In this document: one piece after another, positions 49,451 to 61,539 of the stretch
Layout of the letters: each line of letters starts with the position of its first letter
Position numbering within the stretch: the stretch's first letter is position 1
Origin: Chionis minor
Taxonomy: Eukaryota; Chordata; Aves; Charadriiformes; Chionididae
Assembly (NCBI GenBank): GCA_013398295.1
Contig: VZSF01003931.1
Location: 621,211 to 685,210 of the forward strand
Reading direction: 5' to 3'
Length of the DNA: 64,000 nt
Notes under the pieces: model-generated
What the model was told of the DNA's origin: nothing
What the model saw: the letters and a program-made list of their open reading frames with translations, nothing else
The model's database searches: none
Position numbers and translations under genes: made by a program

Positions 49451-52400
49451 TTTATTTGTGCCTTTGGTTAGAATCAAGATGTGTGTGTTTGAGAAGAGAG
49501 TTGGGGGGTGGTGGTGTCACTTTTAAATTCATTAATAAATAACGGTGCATTGATATTTTATGAATTATCCTTCCCAGTAAATTTTCAGTACAGTATAGGG
49601 GAATTGCATGCTCAAGTGTTTTATTCTTGAGCAAGAGGTTTAGCAGCCTCCACTTATAATGGCTTAAAGATTTGTTGTTCTAAGATTTTTTTTTTTTGTA
49701 GCAGATGCTGTAAGTTCTCATAGTTTACAGCCATATGGTAAAGAAGTGAACAAAATGTACTGCAACTTTCTGTTCATGTTCAGCAGCTGTCTCATACTGT
49801 TTTAATATAAAATAAGCCTCAAACCTAGAAGAGGAGTTTTCCCTCATTATTGCTTATGGTAAAAATGGCCTAGGAATGTCAGTCTCCACCCTTGTGGACT
49901 CAAATGCTCTGTATGTAAATATGTATATTATTTCCTTGTAGAGTATAATTTTGAACTCTGTCCATGTTCTTACACATTTATTTTATCACAATGAAAGGAT
50001 CCTCTCCTAGACAACTCACAGAAATTATTTTTTTCTGCTTTCACGGCCAGAACAGTGAAATAAGCAAACTGACATTTGCATTTCTCATTTGCTGCATTAT
50101 AAAGTTTTGACCCACCCTTCAGGCATTTACTTTTGGGTTGGGCTAAATACATTTCAAGAAGCTGTCATAAAAATAGGCTTGCAAGACTCTTGCAATGAAA
50201 CATAGAGCTGTCAGTGCCCTGTCTGGAAGACAGGGAATTTTAAAATTTATTGTCATTTTTTCTAACTGTATTGAAAATGCAATTGTACACGGTAATATAA
50301 AACACATTAAAATACGCTGCTTATTGCAAGGCGGAATCCTAAAAAGTACAGATTCATCTTCATCCATGGCACAGAAGTCTCTATAGCTGCATTGTCAGTA
50401 CTGGGCAAATGTTTTGAGAAATTTTGCATGAGTTAAAAGCCAGACAGATGAAAAGAATAATGAATGAGTTGGAGAACGTAGGCCAGGGAATTCTGGTTTT
50501 CCTATCTCATAGTACAGAAGCAAAGGAACATCAGAAAGCAGGAAATTCAAGATGGAAGATAGGGAATTTTTTTTTCATGCAATGTGTATTTTAGTTCTGG
50601 AATCTGTTTCTTAGGAAATTGTGAAAACCGGGAGTTTAACAAAATTGCACACTTCATTTGTTATTTAAGTTGCTATCCAAAATACCCAGGGTTGCTACTA
50701 ATTATGACAATACATACTTGTGGAAGGTATATTTCAACTATGTGCAATGTTCTTTACTCCAACTTTTAATGTATACTGGGCTGAGACCAGATGTGGCAAT
50801 GACTTGTCAGCCATACTCTGGTGCTCTTGGAAGATGCCTTTAATACATCTAGTGCTGTCCCCTAGTAGAAGTGGGGAGCAGATCTAGGAGGATAAAGAGT
50901 TTGCTCCACGTAACAGTCCTTATTTCATTTGTGGGTGAGTGGGCAACTGAAACTGTGTAAGACAGTTAGAGTGTTCTTCCACATCTATTCAGAAATTAGT
51001 TTTTGCTAATAATGTCAGCAAAATTACTACCATGAATGGTTGTCTTGTGAGGATGTATATATGCTTAGAAACTCAATTGCTAAAGATTATCAACTGCACA
51101 TGATTTCAAATTGAGTATGACCACCTACCTGCCTAAAGACTTCTCTAGTTCTCTAAGCCATTAGATTTCCTATAAATAGTCATAAAATTATCAGGAACTG
51201 TCATCTTATATATATGTAAGAAACAAAATATGTTAACATAAAATATACTATTTTTAGATTGTACGTATATAATTCATCATGAGTAGAGATTATTTTTTTT
51301 TAAAGGCTTAGTAATTTAACTCACAGGAGGGCAGAGGTGGAGTCTTAATGCAATGGGAGTTCAATTCTTAAAAAGATCTCCTTACCGCCTCTGCAGCAAA
51401 AGAGCAGCCTAGTTCTATTTTTAGATTTATCCACAGTAAGGGTAGAAACTCTACTCTGTATGTAAACTTTTAGTGGATTGTTACCGTGAGTGTGTTTAGT
51501 AAAACACATGTAAAAAGAGATGAAAGGTGCGGTCACAAATTTTAGCTGGAAGGCATTTTTAACACTGCATGGGTTCATTTCCCTTACTGTTGCTGTCTTG
51601 CAGGTATTTAGCATTTATAGACATCATACCCTTGTAATTGAACTTGCATGAATCATTTATTTACTACGCTGCACTTACGGGTAATATATGTCAAGGGAAT
51701 TCATTTTTTATTACAGCTGATGTAGCCATTATGATGTCATAATATATACAAGGGTAGAGATATAGCTTGAATAGAACTTCTCTCTCAAATCTGTGAAACT
51801 CCGCAATGTCTACGTTTCTGTTTTGGAAGTGCAAGACTTGGTGTTGTAGCATTCTGCCAGCCCTTGACAACAGCTTTCTGGTCAGGATAAATATTTTATC
51901 CTAGATATGGAAGTGATAATATCTGTATTTAATTCTGTATTTAAAAAAAAAACACCAACAAAATGTGGAAATTTGCCAAGTAAGATTAACATACACTGTT
52001 TTCCTGTAGGAGTTTAAATGATCTTTTAAGGTATCTTTTAAGGTTCAATTCTGAGAACTGACTATAAGAAAAAATATAAAAACATATGCATTATATTTGT
52101 TAGAGTAACTGAGCTGAATTGCCTGATTTCACATCTAATCTTTTGTTTTCATTGAGGATGTCACAAAATATCTCATTTCTATACCTGCTTCCAAGCTGGA
52201 TGCTCTGCCAGGTCTGGACAGTGTAAGCAAGTCAGTGCTGAAGGCTCCCCCAACTGAGTTTCTTAATTCTTGGCATCTTTGTGTCTTGAAAAGCCCAGTG
52301 TCTGATTGAAGGAAGGGGATGAGTGAGTTCCTCTGCACTGTAGTATGAGTGGAAAGTCATTTGCTACAGACAAAAAGCAGCTTGTTGGTCAAGTTTAATG

Positions 52401-53287
52401 AAACGTAAAGTGTTCAATAGATCATGTCTATGATTTCATCTCCTATGCTACTATCAAGCAAATACGGTGATACATAATTAGAAGATGGACTGTGGACACT
52501 TGAGAAGATAAAGAGCTTTGTCAGCCTGTACCTATAGCTAGAAGAATTCAAATATAATTTTGTGGACACAATGGACATAGTTATGTATTTAAAAGGAAAA
52601 TGAAGTAAGAGCACCTTGTTTTTAGAAGGAAGCATACAATGGCTTTTTAGAAGCTGGCTTTTGAATACACAGTGTCTTCTGGTGCTTTTTACAGTCCACG
52701 AGGGATGGGCTTGTGCAGGGGAAGCCAAAGGCTTGGTGCCTAAGAGTAATATATTTGTTAGCCATTTTCTTAAATACAGCACATGAATCTCTAAGAATGC
52801 TTTTGAGAAGCTCATTTTTGAGTTGTAATATCTCTGGTCAGAATGCCCTTTTTTCTGAGTAGCCCAGTGCTATTTTAATTGTTTAGTCAGATGCATCCTG
52901 TCAGCACTCAGACTAAACTGCCAAAAAACCCCTGTCTGACTTCCATTAGTACTTTGTCTTGTGGAGAACTGGATTTCCCACATTAGGGTTTGCTGACTCA
53001 AATTTTAAAACACTTTTCTAGGTGGGCATACAAGAAAATGTTGATAAGAACTGTCATAAATAATTAAAAAATTGAATAATCCTAGCTTAAGGCTCCATCT
53101 CGTTTTAGGAGAAAGCTTGCTGCTCTGTGGTAGCCTGGCTGTGTGTTGTCACACAAATAGAATATCTAGCTCACTGTGTATATAGCAGTAGCATCTCAAT
53201 GTTTGCTGTAAGCCTACAGTTGTCTAATTTCTATTTTTATAAAGCCTTACATTGTTGCCACTGAATAGTAGCAAAAGTATTACAAGC

Positions 53288-53306
53288 TATATATATATAT
53301 ATATAT
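53288..53306. repeat. (TA)n microsatellite
   Basis: Nine or more uninterrupted TA dinucleotides. Confidence 0.9.
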
Positions 53307-54549
53307 GCTTAACAGAGAGTTGTGGAGCAAGTCTAATAGCCGAATCTCCTGAACGCTGGTTATGTTGATTACATTACATTCCAGAAATGCATCTTCTTAG
53401 TAAAAGTAGTAGGTTTTGAATCAGAAACTGAGTCAGACAACTCTTTTGAAAAGTTTTGATGAACAGTTTTACAAAATTCTAAGTGTCTGGTGATAAACAA
53501 GAAAAAATGTCAGAAAACCTTAGGTTTGGAAGAAACTCCTAGGCCTTTCACTTATTCATTATACGTATTGCCAGAGCTTAACCCTAATAATTACTTTGAA
53601 ATATAAGAAAGATTTTCAGTCATATTTTAAAGGTGAAAAATCTAAAGAAACTTTCAGCTGTGCTTTTTTTTCAGTAATATGTTAGTGAACCTACTAGGTA
53701 CAATAATAATTTATGAGCAAGGAATTAATGCGTCATCTGAGAAGCTGAGGTCAAGTACATACTTATTTGATTTCTGTAGCAATCAAATCAGGTACATAAG
53801 ATACTTGATAACCATTATTTAGTTCCCAGTTCAGGTTTGATGATTTTTCACTTCTATTTATGGCAGTTAAATATGCTAAAGATCCACTGCCAATGTGTCT
53901 AAAGGAAAAAAGAGGAGAGAGGGGGAAAAAAAAGGCAGTTTTTCTCCAGAGGAAGGCTAAACCCCATCTAAAATTGAAAACAGATCAATCAGGTGGTTCA
54001 TCAATAAATATATACCATCTTCTGCAGTGCTGCATGTGACCTGAGGCTTTGAGCAGCATGAGCTCACTCTGAGTTAGACAGACAAAGCACAGTTGAGTTA
54101 TATTCTCTTTTTAAAAGCAAAGATTGTCTTCTGATTTATTGAGGCAAGAGATAATTAATTCTCAGATTCATTACAGGCAACCAAAGAATTAGATTCCATG
54201 TTTCCATCCCAAAATAAGGTTAAAACTGGAAGTTGAGAAAGCAAGAGGTCGTATAACAGTAAAACTGCATTCTGGGGATCATCAGAGTTACACTCAAAAG
54301 TTCATGGAGAGATCTGTCTGCAGATAGTCTCTAACTCTTGTGTTACCAAAAAAATTAAAAAAATAAAAATCTCTCATTCCAATTTTGTTCCACCCTCTAG
54401 GGGGAAAGCAGGAGCACCATTTTTCTTTTTCTTCCTTCCTTTCAGTCTGATGGGGAGCTGCAATCTTTCAGTTGATGCTGCCGCCAGACTGTGTTTCCAC
54501 ATAGCTGAAGACGTTGACTGCAGAACAGTGCTGCTCCTGTGCCTGTGAC

Positions 54550-54658
54550 TCATAGAATCATAGAATGGTTAGAGTTGGAAGGGACCTTAAAGATCATCAA
54601 GTTCCAACCCCCCTGCCATGGGCAGGGACACCTCTGACTAGAGCAGGTTGCTCAAAAT
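54550..54658 (-). mobile_element. CR1 LINE 3' tail fragment (-)
   Basis: On the plus strand it begins with the reverse-complemented tail repeat 'tcatagaatcatagaatgg', then 'ttggaagggaccttaaagat', 'caacccccctgccatgggca' and 'gagcaggttgctcaaa'. This gives a 5'-truncated CR1 3' UTR on the minus strand. It is well preserved, about 110 bp, with no coding sequence. Confidence 0.93.
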
Positions 54659-55844
54659 CTTACATCTCAAAAGCTCAGGAATCTCACATTTCTCTTGTCA
54701 TCTGTCTTATCTTTTTGAGTGCATCAATGCCACTGCATACCAGGTTGCTGTGATGGTATGTTTTATCAGCTTAATGGAATAGATTGCAGTGCAGGCCCTC
54801 TAAATCTCCAGCATAAAGGTAATTCTCTTCCTCCTGCTGCCCCACTTTTCTGTAAAGTGACAATATACAGAAGTTGCTTCTTATTTGTCGGAACGCAGAA
54901 GCAGAGACAACTAGCAGGTCTATGCTAAACATGAAGTTCTTATTTCCCTTTTAGAAGCTTTAAAAAAGCATACTATTATGCTCTTTTGGAGGCTTTTGTT
55001 GCACAGGAAGGCCTTCCTGACTGTCGATTTTCTTCACACAACACTGGCTGCATTTTTTCTGTGTTATCCATATTCCATTTTGATGGAACAACTGGATGAG
55101 GAACAAAACAGGATTCAGGCTGGACTGAAAAAACAAGGTCAGTAATTCAGGGAGGTTATTTGCAGCATTGCTAGAAAACCCTAGAACAGCAAATTGTCTT
55201 CTATATATGGATCCAGATGAGTTGTGCTTTGTTTCACTGTGATCAGGGCTCCTTCTTTCCTCTTCTTTTGGCCTCCTTCGTGTTGAAGTGTTTTTTATCT
55301 CTCTCCAAATGGGTAACTGCCTAGTTGGCAAGTATGAACAGGTAATCTGAAAAAACTTACACAAATCCTCTTTGTTTCACACTTAATTTTAAAGGTATCT
55401 TCAAATAATATGCATAGCGTGGACAGTTTAACGTGATTCTGAATTGAGCTTCCGATGCAGGAACTGAAGTTTCATCAGACTCGTGCATGTTAAATGCATG
55501 TAGATTCTCCTCCCTCTCCCCCATTTTTAATTAAACATCCAATCTTGTTTTCAGCAGTCAATTCTCTGTGTAGTTTATGGTAGTAAATTATATTGATAGT
55601 CATTGTTTTGTTGTGCAATAAGCTATTGCTAATTGGCATTTCCTCTTTAATAGGCTCTGTTAAGAATTATGTTAAAATAATTGCTGCCAGAAAGCACAGT
55701 ACAGAACTCTTAATTACTGGCTAACAGTTCTGTCCTTCAGATCCTTCCTCCAAGCTATGCTTTCATAGAGCATGTGCTTTTAATTTGAATTCAGCTCCGT
55801 AAAACTCAGGAGAATCTATTGTCTATCAAAGCCAAACTCATAAT
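54659..55844. other. AT-rich unique sequence, no gene recognised
   Basis: The open frame at 54960-55364 (minus, 134 codons) is the longest here. It is rich in basic and polar residues but has no motif I recognise. Nothing else was seen. Confidence 0.45.
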
Positions 55845-57360
55845 AACAAAGGATTTGTCACAGCAGATCAGACCTCGGGTCTCTGTAGTCTGGTGCCATG
55901 CCTCTGGCGCTGGCTATTTCTTGATATTTTAAAAGAAGGTAAATCTCTTCGCAAATTGCTAATGCGTCTTATCCATTTGTGTGACACTGCACATTTCTTT
56001 CTAAACCTCGGAGTTCATTGTCTTACACCCTGAAGCATGAGATTTGATTACCCTTATTATCTTAGCTTGCATAGCTACAAATGTTATTAGCAGTCATAAA
56101 ATTATTCAGTTCTTTTTAGAAATGTAGCTATGGTTTTTATCTCAATGACCTGATCTAGCAGCCAGTTCCATTGGCTGTGTAAAATAAATTTTTCTTTGTA
56201 TTTTTTCTGCATTTACCATTCTTTCATTTAAAACTCCTTTTATTTTATGTGATAAAAAGAGGAACCTGATCAGATTTTAATATATCCTACCTAATTATGA
56301 ATACCTGTATGAAATTCCCTTTACGTTGCATATCATTTTGGGTACTAGAAAGTTCTGAACTTTGCGATTTATTTTATTCCCTTGTATTTATTGGTTCAGC
56401 CTTACAACCAATCAATTTTATTTCTGTGATTTCCTCCCCCCTCCCCCCCATTATATTTTATAAGTGGACACACTAATGGACATTAAAATTTACCTGTTGC
56501 ATGATCCGAGGTCTATATGTTTTAATTTTATATCCCTCTAGTGGTTTTCACGGCCAAAATTCTTTTGTCATTTTCCTCATGGTGCATAGAAATTTGGTAA
56601 AAGAAAAAGAATATCAAGTCTGTCTTCTGAAGAATTTTATTTCTAAGTTAATGACTGCAGAATAGTAATAAATATAAACCAACTGAAATTGATGGTCTTT
56701 CAGTCTTTTCAACAGATCTTTTGTGTCTGGTAATCAGTATGTGATACACTGTTGGAATGATATAGACTGTTGAGTTTTTTCCTAAGTTGCATCGCCTTGT
56801 GTCTGTTCAAGCTAAATGTAGTCAGTCATTGTGACGGATGCTTTCTTTTACATATTTACTAGAAAGGGGAAAAAAAAGGCTAGTTGGTATACTTGGTATA
56901 TCCAGAGGCAAATGGAATGACTGCTTGCTATATACAGCACATCTGCAAAAAACTTGCCTGCTTATCATTTTTACCTCTGAGAAAACTACGTCACAGTCCC
57001 ACAGTGTACACTGAGATCTGTTTCCTTGTATTTAGCCTCATTTTTCCTAATGAACTTCCATTTTGCTACTGGTAGTATCATTGTAGTTCTTCAGCTATTT
57101 GAAGATGGTTGTTGTAAAACTTACTGGTGTTTACTTAAAAACCCCTCCAATGAACTCGCACGGCTGCAGTTGCGTTTCCAGGTCATTAATAAATAGTGCT
57201 CATCCCAACAGCAGCCCCAGGAGCGTTCACTCTGAACGTTTTCTTCATGTTGAGGGGCAGCCATTTGCCATTGCTCATTGTTGCCTATCACTTAACAATT
57301 TTTGAATCAACTTGAGGACTCTGTTCCTTGCCCCACAGTTATTTATTTTCCTTAAAATTT
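55845..57360 (-). mobile_element. Ancient CR1/L3-like LINE, long decayed copy (-)
   Basis: Reading the plus strand (antisense of the element), the 3' UTR-derived part is recognisable at about 55855-56330: 'agcagatcagacc', then 'ccctgaagcatgagatttga' (56030-56049), 'atgacctgatctagcagcca' and 'ccagttccattggctgtgta'. The RT-derived part is recognisable at about 57175-57350: 'ccaggtcattaataaatagt', 'gcagccatttgccattgctc', 'aacaatttttgaatcaactt' and 'ttattttccttaaaatttc'. The middle (about 56600-56980) is too diverged to assign with certainty. No frame survives. Such elements predate the bird radiation, so this segment should be alignable in other sauropsids. Confidence 0.7.
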
Positions 57361-57384
57361 CCTATTTATTTCTCCTGTGATGGA

Positions 57385-57434
57385 GGAAGCTTATGGAAAG
57401 CTTACGGAAAGCTTATTGAAAGCTTATTGAAAAC
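57385..57434. repeat. 11-bp tandem repeat, about 4.5 copies
   Basis: The unit is close to GGAAAGCTTAT, repeated as GGAAGCTTAT, GGAAAGCTTAC, GGAAAGCTTAT, TGAAAGCTTAT, TGAAAACTC. Every full unit contains the palindrome AAGCTT. It lies exactly between the ancient LINE and the CpG island. Confidence 0.85.
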
Positions 57435-57540
57435 TCGTGGAAATTAAGGACGTTGGGTCGTGTCAGCTGCTGTTTCAGCAACTGTTTCAAAAAAAGAGCT
57501 CAGGAGGTCTGTGCTGTTCTGTTGTTGTTGAGGATGTTCT

Positions 57541-57935
57541 GAAGACCCCTCCGGCTGTACCGTGTGCCACAGATCTCCATCCCGGGTTCGCGTGGCTGGG
57601 GCCCGGCGTGCCCCGTGGGCTGGTGGCCAGCGGGTGGCGCTGGCCCCGGGCCGGCCCCCGCGGGGCGCCCGCCGCTCTCCGTGGTGCTGAACGGCCGCGC
57701 TGCGCCCGTGCTCGGCGGGGAAACCCGCCGCCGCCGCGGCCCCTCAACTTGCGTGGGGGTGGCGGCCACGCCGCGCCTTTTGCCGTCCCGCTCGGCCCTT
57801 CCCGCAGCCTCACTGGGGAGAAATGCGCACGCTTGGTGTTCAGGCTGGCAGAAGGCTGGTTTGGTAGTGGAGTTCTGCTTGGAAGTTCAGCGAACGTGCC
57901 CGTCGGCGGCGATGAAGTGACGGACGAGGTGAGGT
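57541..57935. promoter_or_regulatory. Orphan CpG island, candidate promoter and first exon
   Basis: GC content and CpG frequency jump abruptly. I counted about 40 CpG dinucleotides by hand between 57541 and 57840, against few per kilobase in the flanks. GC-rich words include 'ccccgggccggcccccgcgg' and 'cccgccgccgccgcggcccc'. At 57928 'gacgag|gtgaggt' is a good 5' splice site on the plus strand. No gene is recognised nearby. Both strands stay open across it (168 codons plus, 108 minus), as expected of GC-rich DNA, and neither translation looks like a protein family. A promoter with a noncoding or alternative first exon is the most economical reading; a GC-rich repeat is the alternative. Confidence 0.6.
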
Positions 57936-58489
57936 TGAGATGAGGGCTGCTACCAGACAGTCACTCGTGGAAATAGTCACCAGTGGGGATGCAAATGCTG
58001 CACAGAGAATAATTCATCCTTGTATCAGATTCTGACTCCCAAGAAATTCTGTATATTTAAGTTAGTAATTTTTAAAACGTGGCACTGGGTCTTATTAAAA
58101 TTAAAATCAACTTGATAGATGTCTTTCTAAAAGCAGATGAACTGGTTATTTGCTGATATTCTTCTACTCCAGCATCATTGCTGTCTTATCTTTGCATCAG
58201 TCTTACTGCCAAAACTGATGGCTGGAACAATAGAGATCGCTCTGGAGCAGGAACTTCTCTCAGAAACCAGGTCTTATCGCGGCTTTAACTGGCAAAGACT
58301 GCTATTCATACTGTCACTCACCGATGCTACATAATGGATGGTGTATGCCTTGCACACCATAGATAACTCACCAGATTAGGAGTTGGATTTAATTCCACAC
58401 ACTCAGCTGACCCCCAAACCACCCAACCTCCCCAAACAAACAAAAAATCCAACAAGAGCAGAAGATAAATCATTGATGATATAGGATGT
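57936..58489. other. Unique sequence, no gene recognised
   Basis: An ordinary AT-rich stretch with a C/A-rich tract near 58411-58456. Nothing else was recognised. Confidence 0.5.
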
Positions 58490-59060
58490 CTGAATGTGTA
58501 ACTTCCTTTTTCACATTGATTGTCATTGGGAATATTAGCATACCCACTTTTGATTAAGGCTGTTTAATACTGTTTCCCCATAAAAATTATGACAATGTAG
58601 TCTTATCTATAATTTTCCCACAATTTCCCAGCATACAAAAGCACAATCTGTGTGCACATCAAGTGATTATTTTTTATTAACATGAAATAATTATTCCTGA
58701 TTTTATTCCCCAGTATGCATGCCACAAATTAACAAAATACATGTATGTATTTACTGCAATAGTGCATGGTATTTAATGCTTGATGATTTTTCATGAGTAG
58801 GCCTGTAGAAATAGTCTGAAGACGGTGTCAACAGTACAACATGCTTTATAGGATACCGACAGAGAAAATTATACTGACAATAATGGCTGCCATTCGGTCA
58901 CCATCATAATTTTTCAAATTGTTGTCGCTTAACTGGTGAAAGATACACTTAAAGTGAATAACGGGCTCTTTTTCTTGTTTGTGCCTTTAAATAAATAATA
59001 AATCTTATTTCCTTTGAAATTTTTTGTCTATAAAAGGGTTGAAACAATGAAGGGCATGTA
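58490..59060. promoter_or_regulatory. Candidate conserved noncoding element (enhancer-like)
   Basis: About 570 bp of very AT-rich but complex sequence, dense in homeodomain-, SOX- and POU-like words: 'cattgattgtcattggg', 'gtgattattttttattaaca', 'atgaaataattattcc', 'gtatgcatgccacaaattaac' and 'ataatggctgccattcgg'. There is no repeat-family match and no substantial open frame. It begins about 0.55 kb downstream of the CpG island. The conservation claim is inference from texture. Confidence 0.35.
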
Positions 59061-61428
59061 AGGAGAGGAAGTCCTTCATTACAGAATTCAGAGCTTCCCC
59101 TCTGAGTCATTGTTATTTATTTAATTCTTTTTTCATCAGGAACCAAATTGCAAAAGAACTCTTCAAGGGACGCCATTTTGTAAAATCAGGGAGACAGAAT
59201 CTTCCCAGTCCTTTTTCTTGTCCTGACGATTGAAGTGTGGGCTAAGAGAGGTTGCATATAGCTCTCCTTCCAGCTGGGCAGAAGAAGAGGGGCTGTTGTG
59301 ATATGTAGCCTTTATTCCTTGCACCTGCCTCAACCTAGAAGAAAAGGCAAATACACTGCAGTCTCTATTTACTTGCAGTAAATTGCTTCCTTCCTCTGTC
59401 ACAGTAATGGAAAGAATTCTGTATTTGAATCACAGTTCCTTCCTAGGACTCATCCTAGATTGATGCTATGGACTGCTTATTGTATGTCTTGAGTAAAAGG
59501 GGCTTATGTTCTCCATTAATTCAGATTGGAGCTGCAGGAGCTACTTCCTCCAGCAATAAAAATAGTGTATATGTACATTATCTAACTAAAGGCTTAACAC
59601 TTCATATGTATAAAAATGATCAAAAATGCTTTTTATGTGACATGCAAATGGTAAAGGGGCATTTCAGGTACATGTTTAATAGTTCCGCATTGATCTTGTC
59701 AAGTAAGTAATTGCTCCACAGCTAAATAATACCAATTCATTTTTTTCTTCTCTATGTTCAATTTAACCAGTGTTTAATTTAACCAGTACAGTGGTGTCCT
59801 GCTTGGTCAGAATGCTGTGTGGCTATTGCTGTCCATGCTTATGGGGTTTTTTTGTCCTGATAAATGCACATTTTATCTATAGGAGTTTAAATGAAATTGC
59901 ACTTGCAATTAGTGTTGCTTGCCCATGGAAGCACAAGCCTTGGCCTTTCGCAGGGGTTACACTGAAACCTGTTGGGGGACGATGGCTGCGGCTCATCCTT
60001 TCTTTGCTAAAAAACAAAGAGGTGTTTTCTTTGTACATTACTTTGGGTAGCCATGGCTCTCCCTCAGCTCCTTTATTGCTTTGTAAGGCCAGCTAGAATT
60101 CTGTTTTCTCTTTCGGGCCACTCTGAGTACTATCTCCCAGTGCTACATTATAGCATATTTTTTCCACAATGTCACATCACGGTATTTCCACAAAACTGTC
60201 CTGATCAGAAACACTAGGCCACGGTTCACTCCCTCCTGTTGTTTCCCTGGGGTCATGGTGGCTTAGAGACAGAGTTGCGGCAGTGCAGGGCTTGTCTGTC
60301 AAAGAGGATAGTATGGTCTTAAACTCACCTTGAACTCACAGTTTTTAACTTCTTTTTCTTTGTATTATTTGAGACCTGCGCCTAACAATGTACACAGTAC
60401 AGGATGGGTGAAATACCAAGCTGTTTAGACTGGATGGCAGCGTACCCTTCACCCTTGAAAGCCTATGGCTTGATCTAGGAGGCATTCTGGATGTCTCTAA
60501 GGCTATCACACGCTGCTGAAGGCAGCAAAATATTTAACAGTGTAATAACATAAATTGGCGGTGGTGGAGGGGTGACAAGAATGCTGTGGTAATGAACTGC
60601 AACAGCTTCTCATTCTTTGGCATGTCTGACTTGGGAAGGGCTGTCTACCTCCTCGTTGTCAATACCGGATAAAATATCCTCATTGCTCCATTGCAGCCTG
60701 CTCAAGTTGGGAGTGCTGAAGACCAAATAGTCTGGGCATGTTGTGCCCGAGCAGTAATCAGTATGCAGAGTTTGGTAAACCTTTTAATTGTAAATGGCAT
60801 GTTCATTTCACCTTTGTAATAAAGGTCTGTCTTCTGCTTCTCCCTAATTCTCTGTTATTCTTTTGAGTTCTTCTTTGGGCTGTTCTGTCACTCCTAAATT
60901 CTTCCTGGTAAATCTTTTTATACAGAGAATTCGTTCTTTCCAGTGGTGACAGTGCAGTGAGTTGCCCAATGCACCCACTAATTGTTCCAGGTGATCCTAG
61001 ACTAGGTGAATTTTTGATTTGCGATGATTTTTAGATATTTTTAATGTAAATAAAAGTATCTGCATTTTTTTTTTGTTTTGAAAACAATGGGAGATTGTTA
61101 CTACGCAAACAGTAGATGTCTTTGTTAAAGAAACGTGAGTGGAAGTGTTTTCAAAATTGTGATGACATTTAATGTAGAAGTGTTAAAATATGTTTCCTGG
61201 ATATTAAACTGTTTTAAAGCATTCTTTATTTTTATACAGGCTAAAATTGTAATAAGATGAGCTAACTATATCATTAAAAACATCAACTGGAGAGTAGGTA
61301 AAATAACTCAGAATTAAAAGGGCTATTCAACGAGGAACCTTACAATCAACTGAACATATTTCTAAGTACAGGGTATTACTTTTCAAGATAAATAGTTTCA
61401 TTTTAAGCTTTTTCTGAAAGGCTATTAT
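59061..61428. other. AT-rich unique sequence, no gene recognised
   Basis: No exon or repeat family was recognised. The open frame 59770-60096 (plus, 108 codons) has no identifiable domain. A T-run lies near 61066-61076. Confidence 0.5.
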
Positions 61429-61490
61429 GCATGTGTGTGTATATACAGATATATGAATATATATACACACACACACGCATGCATACACAC
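61429..61490. repeat. TG/TA/CA microsatellite forming a long inverted repeat
   Basis: The left arm GCATGTGTGTGTATATA (61429-61445) is nearly the reverse complement of the right arm (61460-61482, TATATACACACACACACGCATGC), with about 14 bases between. The alternating purine-pyrimidine sequence can also adopt Z-DNA-like forms. Confidence 0.85.
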
Positions 61491-61539
61491 CAAAGATAGT
61501 CTCCCTAGGTTCTTCCTTGCTTTGAAGATGAGAGTTGCA

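Larger units (their letters stand above)
45386..54549. other. AT-rich unique sequence, no gene recognised
   Basis: No gene was recognised. Separate entries cover a G/T-rich tract (46262-46355), a 23-G run (46704), two enhancer-like blocks (47180-47620 and 49160-49450) and a TA repeat (53288). Overlapping frames at 48286-49053 lie on both strands and match nothing known. Confidence 0.5.

Noticed and set aside
57437..57943. 168-codon plus-strand open frame across the CpG island
   Set aside because: It begins in AT-rich DNA outside the island and is Pro/Gly/Arg/Ala-rich only because of GC content. The opposite strand is equally open. No family is recognised.
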